The position numbers and the translations under genes are program-made. The notes under the pieces are model-generated. The model was not told where the DNA came from and did not search any database. It saw only the letters and a list, made by a program, of their open reading frames with translations. DNA of 64,000 nt, from positions 62,001 to 126,000 of the forward strand of contig NZ_AMRV01000005.1 of the NCBI RefSeq assembly GCF_000342165.1, given 5' to 3'. This DNA comes from Pacificimonas flava. Its GTDB lineage: Bacteria; Pseudomonadota; Alphaproteobacteria; Sphingomonadales; Sphingomonadaceae. Position 1 is the stretch's first letter; every line of letters starts with the position of its first letter. Of this stretch, positions 22,528 to 31,307 are shown in pieces.

Positions 22528-24867
22528 TCAGTCGTCGTTGCCGCCGGCGATGAAGTCCGGCAGCTCGGAGGCGCCGCCTTCGTCGCTGCCACCGTCTTCG
22601 CGGCGTCCACGGCCCCGGCGGTTGCGTCCGCCCCGACCGCCTTCGCGGTCGCCGCCCCGATCGCTGCCACGGCCGCCATCACGACCACCGTCACGGCCGC
22701 GCCCGCGCGGTCCGCGGTCGCCGCGGCCCTCGCCCTCTTCGCGCGGCGGACGCGTGTCCTCCAGCTCCTCGCCCGTCTCCTGATCGACGACGCGCATGGA
22801 CAGGCGCACCTTGCCGCGGTCGTCCACGGCCAGCACCTTCACCTTCACCTCCTGACCTTCTTCGAGAACGTCGGTCACCTTGCCGACGCGCTCGTTCTTG
22901 ATCTCGGAGATGTGAACCAGGCCGTCCTTCTGGCCCATGAAGTTCACGAAGGCGCCGAAATCGACGATGGAGACCACCTTGCCGGTGTAGATGTGACCGA
23001 CTTCCGGCTCCTCGACGATGCCCTTGATCCAGTTCATCGCCGCCTCGATCTCGTCGCCGTTCGAGGACGAGATCTTGATCGTGCCGTCATCCTCGATGTC
23101 GACCTTGGCGCCCGTCTCCGCAACGATTTCGCGGATGACCTTGCCGCCCGTGCCGATGACGTCGCGGATCTTGTCCTTCGGAATCGTCATCGTCTCGATG
23201 CGCGGGGCATGCTTGGAGACGCCTTCGCGGGCGCCGCCCAGCGCGTCTTCCATGCGCTCCAGGATATGGGCGCGGCCGCCCTTCGCCTGGTCGAGCGCGA
23301 CGCGCATGATCTCCTCGGTGATGCCGGCGACCTTGATGTCCATCTGCAGGGACGTGATGCCCTCGGACGTGCCGGCGACCTTGAAGTCCATGTCGCCCAG
23401 GTGGTCCTCATCGCCCAGAATGTCGGACAGCACGGCGAACTCGCCGCTGTCTTCCAGGATCAGGCCCATGGCGATGCCGGAAACCGGGCGCTTCAGCGGC
23501 ACGCCGGCGTCCATCATGGCGAGCGAACCGCCGCAGACCGTCGCCATGGAGGAGGAGCCGTTCGATTCCGTGATGTCGGAAATCACGCGGATCGTGTACG
23601 GGAACTCTTCCTTGGACGGCAGAACCGCGTGCAGCGCGCGCCAGGCCAGCTTGCCGTGCCCAACCTCGCGGCGGCCCGGCGCGCCAAAGCGGCCGACCTC
23701 GCCCACCGAATAGGGCGGGAAATTATAGTGCAGCAGGAAATGCTCGTGGCTGACGCCGTAGATGGCGTCGATCATCTGCTCGCTGTCGGCGGTGCCCAGC
23801 GTCGTCGTGCAGATCGACTGCGTCTCGCCGCGCGTGAACAGGGCGGAGCCGTGCGTGCGGGGCAGGACGGCGACCTCCGCCTCGATCGGGCGGACCTGAT
23901 CCAGCGTGCGGCCGTCGATGCGCGTCTTGTCCTTGATGATCGCCTTGCGGACAATGTCGCTTTCCAGCTTCTTCACCAGCTTCAGCGTGCCGAAATATTC
24001 TGCAGGATCGGATTCCTTCAGATCGGCGAAATGATCGCGGGCCTTTTCGCGCGCGGCGTTCACCGCATCCTGGCGCTGACTCTTATTGGTGATCTTGTAG
24101 GCGGAGGCCAGATCGTCGCCGATGACGCTGCGCAGCGTTTCCAGCTTCGCGGACTTGTCCTCCACCGCATCCAGTTCCCACGGATCCTTCGCGGCCTTCT
24201 CGGCAAGCTCGATGATCGCATCGATGACGCCCTTGCCATGCTCGTGCGCGAACATGACGGCGCCCAGCATGATGTCCTCGGGCAGTTCCTTCGCTTCCGA
24301 TTCCACCATCAGCACGGCGTCCTGCGTTCCGGCGGCCACCAGGTCGAGCGAGGAGCCCTCCAGATCGCGCGAGGGGTTCAGCACATATTCGCCGTCCACA
24401 TAGCCGACGCGGCCGCAGGCGATCGGACCCATGAAGGGCACGCCCGAAATGGTCAGCGCGGCGGAGGCGGCGACCATCGCCAGCACGTCCGGCTCGTTCA
24501 CGCCGTCATAGGACATGACCTGGCAGATCACGTTGATCTCGTTGTAGAACCCTTCCGGGAACAGCGGACGGATCGGCCGGTCGATCAGGCGGCTGGTCAG
24601 CGTTTCATGCTCGGTCGGGCGACCTTCGCGCTTGAAGAAGCCGCCGGGAATGCGGCCGGCCGCGGAGAATTTTTCCTGATAGTGAACCGTCAGCGGGAAG
24701 AAGTCCTGGCCTTCCTTCACCGACTTCGCGGCGGTCACGGCACACAGGACGACCGTTTCGCCCAGCGTCGCCAGAACGGCGCCGTCGGCCTGGCGCGCGA
24801 TGCGCCCGGTTTCCAGGGTCAGCGTCTCGCCGCCCCACTGCGTCTCGACTTTGTGGATATTGAACAT
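22528..24867 (-). CDS. pnp: Polyribonucleotide nucleotidyltransferase (PNPase)
   Basis: A 779-residue phosphorolytic 3'-5' exoribonuclease. Two RNase PH domains (about 1-215 and 300-550) flank an alpha-helical linker. KH (about 555-615, with [15 protein letters not shown]) and S1 (about 625-690, [15 protein letters not shown]) domains follow. The last ~75 residues are an RG/RGG-rich basic-acidic tail (for example [15 protein letters not shown]), longer than in enteric PNPase, likely disordered and RNA-binding. The start is ATG 24867. An in-frame ATG at 24888 would put an AGGA inside the coding sequence, so the downstream one is preferred. It is the last gene of the operon, after rpsO. Confidence 0.96.
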   Translation of the reverse strand: MFNIHKVETQWGGETLTLETGRIARQADGAVLATLGETVVLCAVTAAKSVKEGQDFFPLTVHYQEKFSAAGRIPGGFFKREGRPTEHETLTSRLIDRPIRPLFPEGFYNEINVICQVMSYDGVNEPDVLAMVAASAALTISGVPFMGPIACGRVGYVDGEYVLNPSRDLEGSSLDLVAAGTQDAVLMVESEAKELPEDIMLGAVMFAHEHGKGVIDAIIELAEKAAKDPWELDAVEDKSAKLETLRSVIGDDLASAYKITNKSQRQDAVNAAREKARDHFADLKESDPAEYFGTLKLVKKLESDIVRKAIIKDKTRIDGRTLDQVRPIEAEVAVLPRTHGSALFTRGETQSICTTTLGTADSEQMIDAIYGVSHEHFLLHYNFPPYSVGEVGRFGAPGRREVGHGKLAWRALHAVLPSKEEFPYTIRVISDITESNGSSSMATVCGGSLAMMDAGVPLKRPVSGIAMGLILEDSGEFAVLSDILGDEDHLGDMDFKVAGTSEGITSLQMDIKVAGITEEIMRVALDQAKGGRAHILERMEDALGGAREGVSKHAPRIETMTIPKDKIRDVIGTGGKVIREIVAETGAKVDIEDDGTIKISSSNGDEIEAAMNWIKGIVEEPEVGHIYTGKVVSIVDFGAFVNFMGQKDGLVHISEIKNERVGKVTDVLEEGQEVKVKVLAVDDRGKVRLSMRVVDQETGEELEDTRPPREEGEGRGDRGPRGRGRDGGRDGGRGSDRGGDREGGRGGRNRRGRGRREDGGSDEGGASELPDFIAGGNDD

Positions 24868-24992
24868 ATCGGTTTCGTCTTTCCTCATTAGCCGGAAAAC
24901 GAAGCCCATATGCCCGCCCGGCTGCCTACTGCCGCGTTATCGAAGCGCGCCCATCGCGCCCGCGGCCTTACTTGCGTGATCCCTCTTACGAA

Positions 24993-25025
24993 GCGGGCGC
25001 CTCCTCACGCTGGGAAGGCGCCCGC
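24993..25025 (-). terminator. Hairpin between rpsO and pnp
   Basis: A perfect nine-base GC stem, GCGGGCGCC (24993-25001) with GGCGCCCGC (25017-25025), lies just after the rpsO stop on the minus strand. It has no T-run, so it is a poor intrinsic terminator. In enteric bacteria the rpsO–pnp gap holds a processing hairpin used in pnp autocontrol, and this may be the equivalent (inference). Confidence 0.55.
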
Positions 25026-25040
25026 CGGATGGACATGCGC

Positions 25041-25310
25041 TTAGCGGCGCAGACCCAGTTTCTGGATAAGGTCCTTGTAGCGGCCCTCATCCTTGCCATT
25101 CAGATAGTCGAGCAGCTTGCGGCGCTTGTTCACAAGCATCAGCAGACCGCGACGCGAATGGTTGTCCTTGTGGTGGTCCTTGAAGTGCTCCGTCAAATTG
25201 GCGATGCGCTCCGTCAGGATCGCAACCTGCACTTCCGGGGATCCGGTATCGCCCTCTTCACGGGCATGTTCCTTGATCAGCGCTTCCTTGCGCTCGGCGG
25301 TAATCGACAT
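25041..25310 (-). CDS. rpsO: 30S ribosomal protein S15
   Basis: An 89-residue protein of standard length that binds the 16S rRNA central domain and nucleates platform assembly. The signatures [16 protein letters not shown] and [20 protein letters not shown] are intact. It lies between truB and pnp as in most proteobacteria; the truB stop is only 15 bp upstream of its ATG. Confidence 0.98.
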   Translation of the reverse strand: MSITAERKEALIKEHAREEGDTGSPEVQVAILTERIANLTEHFKDHHKDNHSRRGLLMLVNKRRKLLDYLNGKDEGRYKDLIQKLGLRR

Positions 25311-25325
25311 CGCCCACTCCTTATG

Positions 25326-26627
25326 TCAAAAATTGAAGCCCCGATCGATCCGGCCCTCTCCCGCACTCAGCGAGATCAGCGCAACGGGCGTATTCTCGTC
25401 CATCGCGATATAGGAACCGTCCGGTTCGGGACGTCCGAAAAGACCCTGGCCGTGTTTCAGCCGGTGCGCCTCTTCGGGGGTTACGGATAGAGCCGGGATG
25501 TCGTCCAGCCCTGCCGTCATGGGAAGCAACACGCTCCCAAGGCCGCGGGTCTTAGCGGCATCCTCCAGATTGTCCAGCGTTATCGCCGTTTCAAGCGGGA
25601 AGGGACCGCACACCGTCCGCCGCAGCATCGCCACATGCCCGACCGTCCCCAGCGCCTCCGCAATGTCGCGCGCCAGCGACCGGATATAGGTACCCTTCGT
25701 CACCCGCGCGGACAGGGTGATGCTGTCCAGTCCATCTTCGTCCGCAGCCGCAGCCACATTCGCACCGGAGGTCGCAGCGCCGCGAGTACCTTCGCCCCGG
25801 TGGCCCCCAAGCCCGTCACCCCTGCGAAGGCAGGGGTCCACCGCGCCGCCGCCGCCATCCATCGCCCCCCCGCGCGCCTCCGCACCCATGGGCCCCTGCC
25901 TGCGCAGGGGCGACGAAGAGGAGGAAGATGAGGGTGACGTTGAGGACAAGGACGCCGCCGCACCAGCCCCCACACCGAAAGACGAGGAACGCCCCGCAGC
26001 CCCCCCATGCTCCCTCACAAAACCATCGTCGCCCCTGCGCAGGCAGGGGCCCACCGCGCCGGCGTCATCATCCACCGTGCCGCCGCGCGCCTCCGCACCG
26101 ATGGGCCTTTGATTGCGCAGGGTCGACGGTAAGGGGGGCAGGGAAGGGGCCTCGACCACGCGCAAATCGTGCACCGTCACCGCACGCATCGCCAGGTCCA
26201 CCGTCTCCCCGGCCCGCGCACGCTTGTAGGCGCGCTCGCCGTCCACCTTCAGCGCGGAATAGGCTGGCGGCTGCTGCTCGATGCTGCCGGTAAAGCGCGG
26301 CAGCACGGCGGCAATCTCTGCAAGCGTCGGCCGCGCAGAGGAGGTCGCGGTCACGCTGCCCTCGGCATCGTCCGTTTCCGTGGCGGTGCCAAAGGCTATG
26401 GTGAAATCATAGCTCTTGTCGCCGTTCAGCATGCGCCCGGTCAGCTTGGTCGCCTCGCCCAGCGCGATGGGCAGAACGCCCGTCGCCAGCGGGTCCAGAG
26501 TCCCGCCATGGCCCACCTTGGGCTTCTTCAGCCCCGCCGCGCGCATCAGCCGCTTCACCTTCGCCACGCCGTGTGCGGAGGTGATGCCCAGCGGCTTGTC
26601 CAGAATGATCCAGCCGTGCAGGGACAT
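25326..26627 (-). CDS. truB: tRNA pseudouridine-55 synthase TruB with a repeat-derived in-frame insertion
   Basis: TruB makes pseudouridine 55 in the T-arm of tRNAs. The catalytic Asp is at residue 45 (HGGTLDPLATG), and the KSYDF, PPAYSALKVDG and KGTYIRSLARDI motifs are present. The protein has 433 residues against a usual 290-320. The extra ~137 residues (about 161-297) fall between the strand ending HDLRVVEA and the strand DSITLSARV, a loop in known TruB structures. The insertion is Gly/Ala/Ser-rich and contains two copies of a palindromic DNA repeat read as GAEARGG…PCLRRGD. The frame is kept throughout, so the enzyme is probably functional with a surface extension. The ATG directly follows the TAA of vapC. 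Confidence 0.93.
   Translation of the reverse strand: MSLHGWIILDKPLGITSAHGVAKVKRLMRAAGLKKPKVGHGGTLDPLATGVLPIALGEATKLTGRMLNGDKSYDFTIAFGTATETDDAEGSVTATSSARPTLAEIAAVLPRFTGSIEQQPPAYSALKVDGERAYKRARAGETVDLAMRAVTVHDLRVVEAPSLPPLPSTLRNQRPIGAEARGGTVDDDAGAVGPCLRRGDDGFVREHGGAAGRSSSFGVGAGAAASLSSTSPSSSSSSSPLRRQGPMGAEARGGAMDGGGGAVDPCLRRGDGLGGHRGEGTRGAATSGANVAAAADEDGLDSITLSARVTKGTYIRSLARDIAEALGTVGHVAMLRRTVCGPFPLETAITLDNLEDAAKTRGLGSVLLPMTAGLDDIPALSVTPEEAHRLKHGQGLFGRPEPDGSYIAMDENTPVALISLSAGEGRIDRGFNF
25815..25914. repeat. 100-bp palindromic element, copy 1, inside truB
   Basis: Terminal inverted arms of 27 bp (25815-25841 and 25888-25914) are imperfect reverse complements with the core CCCCTGCGNAGGCAGGGG, separated by a 46-bp GC-rich middle. 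The second copy starts 213 bp further on. The form is that of REP/MITE-like palindromes. The same arm translates as PLRRQGPMG on one side and PCLRRGD on the other. Confidence 0.9.
26028..26127. repeat. 100-bp palindromic element, copy 2, inside truB
   Basis: Same organisation as copy 1. Arm A (26028-26054, core CCCCTGCGCAGGCAGGGG) is intact. Arm B (26100-26127) has decayed to GGGCCTTTGATTGCGCAGGG. The middle segment keeps the CGCGCCTCCGCACC motif of copy 1. Both copies have the same orientation and the same reading frame on the minus strand. Confidence 0.88.
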
Positions 26628-27023
26628 TTATGCGCCCAGGGTTTCCACGCGGACGGGCGCGGACTTGCCGGCCTGCCGCGATAATTTGCGATCGAACGTC
26701 AAGAATGTCTCCGCCCCGCGGGAGGCGGCAAGATGCATCAGATCGGCGAAATCGGCGCCGGCGGCATAGCGGTCCAGAACCCAGTCGATCTGCTCCGGGA
26801 ATGGAGGCTCCACCGTTTCCAGCGAAAAGAACAGCCGCAGCGCGCCGGCAAGGTCGCCCGGCGCCGCCTGAGTGATGCTTTCGAGGACCCAGATCGTCTC
26901 CACCAACACGGTCGCCGTGACGAGGCACGGCGCCGACACGGCCGCCTCCGCCGCGGCAATCTGGCCCGGATCGTCGCGTGCAAGCAGCCGCACAAGGATG
27001 TTGGTGTCGAGCGAGCGGCTCAA
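26628..27023 (-). CDS. VapC-type PIN-domain ribonuclease toxin
   Basis: A 131-residue PIN-domain protein. The acidic residues expected for Mg-dependent RNase activity are visible: Asp in SLDTNILVRLL (near residue 6), Glu in VLVETIWVLES (near residue 40), Asp in GADFADLMHL (near residue 95) and Asp in FLTFDRKLSR. VapC toxins cut initiator tRNA or rRNA when free of antitoxin. The only start that fits the family N-terminus is TTG 27023, one base after the vapB stop. The frame upstream is a shadow of vapB. Its TAA abuts the truB ATG. Both toxin and antitoxin look intact. Confidence 0.87.
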   Translation of the reverse strand: MSRSLDTNILVRLLARDDPGQIAAAEAAVSAPCLVTATVLVETIWVLESITQAAPGDLAGALRLFFSLETVEPPFPEQIDWVLDRYAAGADFADLMHLAASRGAETFLTFDRKLSRQAGKSAPVRVETLGA

Positions 27024-27024
27024 G

Positions 27025-27294
27025 TCAGCGGAACGGGCGGGCTGCGCGTGTGCGGACAGCACCGCGCATCTCGTCGTCACTGACGGGCGGCCCCTTGTAG
27101 AGCCTAAGACGCCCAAGCTGCCGCAGCCCCTCGGCCAAGGGGACGGCCTGCCGCGTCCTCGCCTTGCGAAGCCGGAGCCCATTGGGGGTCATTTCGATGG
27201 TCAGGGCATCGCCGGGGCGAAGGCCCAGCCGGTCACGGACGTCCTTCGGAATGACCACTTGTCCCTTTGCGGATAATTTCGTCTGAATGACCAT
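27025..27294 (-). CDS. AbrB/SpoVT-type antitoxin (VapB-like)
   Basis: An 89-residue protein. The swapped-hairpin AbrB DNA-binding domain is at residues 4-48 (LSAKGQVVIPKDVRDRLGLRPGDAL). The C-terminal half would wrap the toxin. AbrB-type antitoxins autorepress their operons. The start is ATG 27294; the frame extends upstream but only into the rbfA stop region. No Shine-Dalgarno is visible. Instead a perfect inverted repeat and a candidate promoter sit immediately before the ATG. The vapC toxin follows one base after the stop. Confidence 0.87.
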   Translation of the reverse strand: MVIQTKLSAKGQVVIPKDVRDRLGLRPGDALTIEMTPNGLRLRKARTRQAVPLAEGLRQLGRLRLYKGPPVSDDEMRGAVRTRAARPFR

Positions 27295-27297
27295 GGG

Positions 27298-27330
27298 GTG
27301 TAAGATGCGTCTTACACAGGCCGCCGTCAA
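27298..27330 (-). promoter_or_regulatory. Candidate vapBC promoter overlapped by a perfect inverted-repeat operator
   Basis: Minus strand: -35 TTGACG (27325-27330), a 17-bp spacer, and -10 CATCTT (27302-27307). An inverted repeat GTGTAAGA-TGCG-TCTTACAC (27298-27317) covers the -10. Transcription would begin within a few bases of the vapB ATG (27294), which would explain the missing ribosome site (leaderless mRNA). The dyad is a natural site for the AbrB-type antitoxin to autorepress. The dyad is seen; promoter activity and binding are inferred. Confidence 0.65.
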
Positions 27331-27331
27331 G

Positions 27332-27751
27332 TTACGGCTCGTTATCGTCCGCCTTGGTTTCAGTGTCGTCATCCAGATCGCGGGCGACGTCGGGGGAACG
27401 CAGCAGCGCGTCGATGCGGCTGGCCTCCGCATAGCTTTCGTCCAGCCGGAATTTCAGTTCCGGCGTGTATTTCGTCGACAGGGCGCGCGACACTTGGCCG
27501 CGAAGGAAGCGGACATTCTTTCGCAGCGCCTTCAGCATCGCTTCATCGTCGCTGCCGATGGCCTTCACGAAGGCGGTTGCATGGCGCAGGTCGGGCGACA
27601 CGCGCACCTCGCTGACCGAAACGATCATGCCGTCCAGCACCGGATCGTTGACTTCCCCACGTTGCAGCACCTCGGCGAGCCGGTGCCGGATCTGCTCGCC
27701 GATCTTCAGCAGGCGGACCGATTTCCCCTCGGCGGATTCCGTGTGTTTCAT
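27332..27751 (-). CDS. rbfA: 30S ribosome-binding factor A
   Basis: A 139-residue single KH-like protein that helps 16S rRNA 5'-end maturation and is needed at low temperature. The start RLLKIGEQIRHRLAEVL and the core SPDLRHATAFVKAIG are typical. The C-terminal tail is acidic. It lies between infB and the inserted vapBC module; in most relatives truB follows directly. Confidence 0.95.
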   Translation of the reverse strand: MKHTESAEGKSVRLLKIGEQIRHRLAEVLQRGEVNDPVLDGMIVSVSEVRVSPDLRHATAFVKAIGSDDEAMLKALRKNVRFLRGQVSRALSTKYTPELKFRLDESYAEASRIDALLRSPDVARDLDDDTETKADDNEP

Positions 27752-27817
27752 GCTCGCTTCCAGTTCTTGCGCATGTCCGCCAGAGCGGAAAGATCCCGGA
27801 CATGCCGTGCCGTGCCG

Positions 27818-27847
27818 CCGCCGCTCTCATTCGGACGAGAGCGGCGG
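27818..27847. other. Strong hairpin between infB and rbfA
   Basis: Eleven perfect base pairs (CCGCCGCTCTC at 27818-27828 with GAGAGCGGCGG at 27837-27847) enclose an eight-base loop, with more imperfect pairing outside. No T-run follows on either strand. It may be an RNA-processing or stability element in the operon rather than a terminator (inference). Confidence 0.6.
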
Positions 27848-27888
27848 TACGGCGCGGCAAACGGGCCATGCGGGCCGGAACGACGTCC

Positions 27889-30615
27889 TTACAGGACCCG
27901 CTCGCGCTCCTCGACCTCGAAGGTCTCCAGATAGTCGCCCGGCTGGATGTCCTTGAAGCTGTCGAACACGACGCCGCATTCCAGACCCGCGCGCACTTCC
28001 TGAACGTCGTCCTTGAAGCGGCGAAGGCTTGCGACCTTGCCGTTGTAGATGATGACGTCGTCGCGCGTCAGGCGGGTGCGGATGCCCTGCTTGATGATGC
28101 CGTCGGTGACCAGCAGGCCGGCGGCCTTGCCCGTCTTGCCGGCGGGGAACACCTCCTTGACCTCGGCGCGGCCGACGACGTTCTCGATCCGCTCCGGACC
28201 CAGCTGGCCGGCCATGGCCAGCTTCGTCTCGTCGATCAGGTCGTAGATGACGTCGTAGTAGCGCAGTTCCGCGCCCTTCTGCTCGGCCACTTCACGGGCT
28301 TTCGCGTTCGGGCGGACGTTGAAGCCATAGATCGGCGCACCGCTCGCGGCCGCCAGCGTGACGTCGCTTTCCGTGATCGCGCCGACGCCCGAATGCAGCA
28401 CGCGGACCTTGATGTCGTCCGTCGACAGGCCGTGCAGGGCGGAAACGATCGCCTCGACCGAACCCTGTACGTCACCCTTGACGACGACGGCATATTCCTG
28501 CGCCTTGTCGGACAGGGCGCCGAACAGCGCATCAACGCTGGTGGGTGCGGTGGCGAGGCGCTTCTTCTTCATCTCGCCGGCGCGGTACTCGGCGACCTCG
28601 CGGGCGCGGGCATCGCTCTCGACGACCGTCAGATTGTCGCCGGCCATCGGCACACCGCTGAGGCCCAGCACCTCGACGGGCTTCGAGGGACCGGCTTCCT
28701 TCACCTGCTTGCCGTGTTCGTCGACCAGCGCGCGCACCTTGCCCTGCTCGGCGCCCACGACGAAGATGTCGCCGCGCTTCAGCGTGCCCTTGTTGACCAG
28801 CACGGTGGCGACCGGGCCGCGGCCCTTGTCCAGCTTCGCCTCGATCACGGTCGCTTCGGCGTCGCGGTCTGGGTTGGCCTTCAGCTCCAGAAGCTCGGCC
28901 TGCAGGTTGATCGCGTCGATCAGCTTGTCGAGGCCCTGCTTCTTCAGGGCGGAGACTTCCACGTCCTGCACGTCGCCGGACATTTCCTCCACGATCACCT
29001 CATGCTCCAGCAGGCGCGTGCGCACCGTGGTGGGGTCGGCGCCGGGCTTGTCCATCTTGTTGATCGCCACGATCATCGGCACGCCGGCCGCCTTCGTATG
29101 CGCGATCGCCTCGATGGTCTGCGGCATCAGCCCGTCATCGGCCGCCACCACCAGGATGACGATGTCGGTGACGTTCGCGCCGCGCGACCGCATCTCGGTA
29201 AAGGCCGCGTGGCCCGGCGTGTCGAGGAACGTGATCGGACCGGAATTCTCCGGCTGGATCTGATAGGCGCCGATATGCTGCGTGATGCCGCCGGCCTCGC
29301 CGCCGGTCACGTCCGTGCCGCGCAGCGCGTCGAGCAGACTGGTCTTGCCGTGATCGACATGGCCCATGATGGTCACGACGGGCGCACGCGGCTTCAGGTC
29401 CTTCTCGTCGTCCTCCTGCCCGGTCAGGCCGATTTCGACGTCCGCTTCGCTGACGCGTTTCACGCGGTGGCCGAAATCTTCCACCAGCAGTTCGGCGGTG
29501 TCCTGGTCGATGGTCTGGTTGACCGTCACCATTTCGCCCTGCGCGAACAGCTTCTTGACCAGGTCGGCGCCGCGTTCGGCCATGCGGTTGGCGAGTTCCT
29601 GAATGGTGATCGCCTCCGGCACCACGACGTCGCGCACCTGGCGCTTCGCCTCGGCCGGGTTGAACTGGCCGCGCTTTTCCTTTTCGCGCATGCGGCGCAG
29701 GCGGGCCATGGACGGCACGCGGCTGTCCTCGCCGCGCGTGGCGGCCGAAATGGTCAGCTTGCCGGACTTGCGCTCGCCGCCGCGGCCGCGTGTCGGTGCG
29801 GCAGCCTTGCGCTTGTCGTCCTTGTCCTTGCGCAGGCCGGGGCGTGCTGCGCCGTCACTGGCGGGCGCGGCGGTGGCGGGGGTCTGCGGGGCGGCAGCGG
29901 CGGCCTTCTCGGCCTCCCGCTCCGCCTTTTCGCGCTCGGCCGCCAGGCGCGCCTCTTCGGCCTCGCGGCGGCGGTTCTCCTCCGCACGGCGCGCTTCTTC
30001 CTCGATGGCGTTCTGCTTTGCCGTGTCCTCACGGCGGCGTGCTTCCTCCGCCATGCGCAGCCGGTCTTCCTCCGCCTCGCGCAGCAGCTTCGCCTGCAGC
30101 TCCTTGCGGCTCATCGGCGTCTGCGGCGGGGCAGGGGTCGGCTTCGGCGCGGGCCGGGCGGGCTTCGCGGCCGCGCGCTTCGGAGCGGCCGGCGCAGGGG
30201 TCGGCGCCGGGGCTGGGGCGGGCTCCGCCTTCGCCTTGGGGGCTTCCGTCTCGGCCGGCTTCGCGTCCTCGGCAACCTTCGGTTCCTCGGCCGTCGTGTC
30301 CTCGGGCTTCGGCTCCGCCTTCTTCGCGGCGGGCGCGGGGGTCGGCGCCGGGGCGGGCGGCGGCGGCGTGGGCATGGGCGGGATCGGCGGCATGGCGCGC
30401 TTTTCCGGCGCGGCGGGCGCGGCCGGCGGCGCGGTGTCCTGCACCTCTTCCTTCGGCGCGTCTTCGCCCGGCTTCTTCACGAAGCGGCGCTTGCGCTCCA
30501 CCACCACGGACTTTTTGCGGCCGTGAGAGAACTGCTGCTGCACCTTGCCCACATCGACCGTCTTCTTGACGCCGAGGGGCTTGCGGGTGCCGAGGGTTTT
30601 CTTTTCGTCGCTCAT
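27889..30615 (-). CDS. infB: Translation initiation factor IF-2
   Basis: A 908-residue GTPase that delivers initiator tRNA to the 30S subunit. A short N-terminal IF2 segment is followed by ~270 residues of Ala/Pro/Lys/Glu-rich low-complexity sequence (about 60-330), partly a charged helix (RRREAEEARLAAEREKAERE). The G domain starts near residue 410 with GHVDHGKTSLLDAL; DTPGHAAF and NKMDKPGAD (G3, G4) follow, then domains II-IV. The start is ATG 30615 with GAAGGA five bases upstream. The long alphaproteobacterial-type N-terminus is expected. Confidence 0.97.
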   Translation of the reverse strand: MSDEKKTLGTRKPLGVKKTVDVGKVQQQFSHGRKKSVVVERKRRFVKKPGEDAPKEEVQDTAPPAAPAAPEKRAMPPIPPMPTPPPPAPAPTPAPAAKKAEPKPEDTTAEEPKVAEDAKPAETEAPKAKAEPAPAPAPTPAPAAPKRAAAKPARPAPKPTPAPPQTPMSRKELQAKLLREAEEDRLRMAEEARRREDTAKQNAIEEEARRAEENRRREAEEARLAAEREKAEREAEKAAAAAPQTPATAAPASDGAARPGLRKDKDDKRKAAAPTRGRGGERKSGKLTISAATRGEDSRVPSMARLRRMREKEKRGQFNPAEAKRQVRDVVVPEAITIQELANRMAERGADLVKKLFAQGEMVTVNQTIDQDTAELLVEDFGHRVKRVSEADVEIGLTGQEDDEKDLKPRAPVVTIMGHVDHGKTSLLDALRGTDVTGGEAGGITQHIGAYQIQPENSGPITFLDTPGHAAFTEMRSRGANVTDIVILVVAADDGLMPQTIEAIAHTKAAGVPMIVAINKMDKPGADPTTVRTRLLEHEVIVEEMSGDVQDVEVSALKKQGLDKLIDAINLQAELLELKANPDRDAEATVIEAKLDKGRGPVATVLVNKGTLKRGDIFVVGAEQGKVRALVDEHGKQVKEAGPSKPVEVLGLSGVPMAGDNLTVVESDARAREVAEYRAGEMKKKRLATAPTSVDALFGALSDKAQEYAVVVKGDVQGSVEAIVSALHGLSTDDIKVRVLHSGVGAITESDVTLAAASGAPIYGFNVRPNAKAREVAEQKGAELRYYDVIYDLIDETKLAMAGQLGPERIENVVGRAEVKEVFPAGKTGKAAGLLVTDGIIKQGIRTRLTRDDVIIYNGKVASLRRFKDDVQEVRAGLECGVVFDSFKDIQPGDYLETFEVEERERVL

Positions 30616-30623
30616 ACAGTCCT

Positions 30624-31307
30624 TCACATACCTTCATCGCCGCGGCCCGGCCCGGCATTCCGGGGTTCGGCCGCGTCGTCATTTCCATCAAGACCACAAA
30701 AGGCGCGCCAGCGCATGGCAGCCGCCTCTATTCGTGCGGCCGCGCCAGGGTCGCTTATCCCGGCGTGTACCACATTGCCCTGTCCCACCGCCATGGACAA
30801 ACGTCCCCGGTCCACCGGCAGGACCAGCGATTTGGGCTTTGCGAGGCCATTTTGCAAGGCGCCGTGTCCGGCACCGTCCAGCTTGCGGCGTCCGTCGCCT
30901 GCCGCATCGGCGGCATGCAGGATCAGCCGAACCGTGCCCGAACGCACGCCAGACAGCAGCCGTTCAAAGCCCAGCACCAGATGCCCGGCCTTCATTTCCA
31001 GGCCCAGCAGCGCCAGTGTCCGGCGCTCCAGTTCCGCCTCGATCTCGCCGGCCAGATCGCCGGGCACCTCGCGCGCCTCGCCCTTGAAGGCGCGGCCGAG
31101 CGCGCCCTTCAGCTTGCCGGAGCCCTGCGCGGCGCGCAGCGCGGCGGCATCGACGCCCAGCCAGGCGCCGCGGCCCGGCGCCTTCGCACCCGGGTCGGGC
31201 AGAATCGCGCCGTCGGGCGACAGGGCCAGCCGGATGAAGCCGGCCCGCTCGCCCTTAGCGCCCGTTAATATGCACGTCCGCTCGGCATCATTGGTCGCTG
31301 TCCGCAT
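30624..31307 (-). CDS. ylxR: YlxR-family RNA-binding protein with L7Ae-like C-terminal domain
   Basis: A 227-residue DUF448 (YlxR) fusion protein. The N-terminal domain has RTCILTGAKGER and GRGAWLG (residues about 10-55). The C-terminal half (about 90-190) resembles an L7Ae/Gadd45 ribosomal-type fold with LLGLEMKAGHLVLGFERL. It is nearly always encoded between nusA and infB, and its role is in RNA metabolism or transcription regulation. The start is ATG 31307, 20 bases inside the end of nusA, with GAGG six bases upstream. Confidence 0.88.
   Translation of the reverse strand: MRTATNDAERTCILTGAKGERAGFIRLALSPDGAILPDPGAKAPGRGAWLGVDAAALRAAQGSGKLKGALGRAFKGEAREVPGDLAGEIEAELERRTLALLGLEMKAGHLVLGFERLLSGVRSGTVRLILHAADAAGDGRRKLDGAGHGALQNGLAKPKSLVLPVDRGRLSMAVGQGNVVHAGISDPGAAARIEAAAMRWRAFCGLDGNDDAAEPRNAGPGRGDEGM

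Noticed and set aside
26995-27182. Longer VapC N-terminus in the same frame
   Set aside because: It is a shadow of the antitoxin coding region; the PIN domain begins at TTG 27023.
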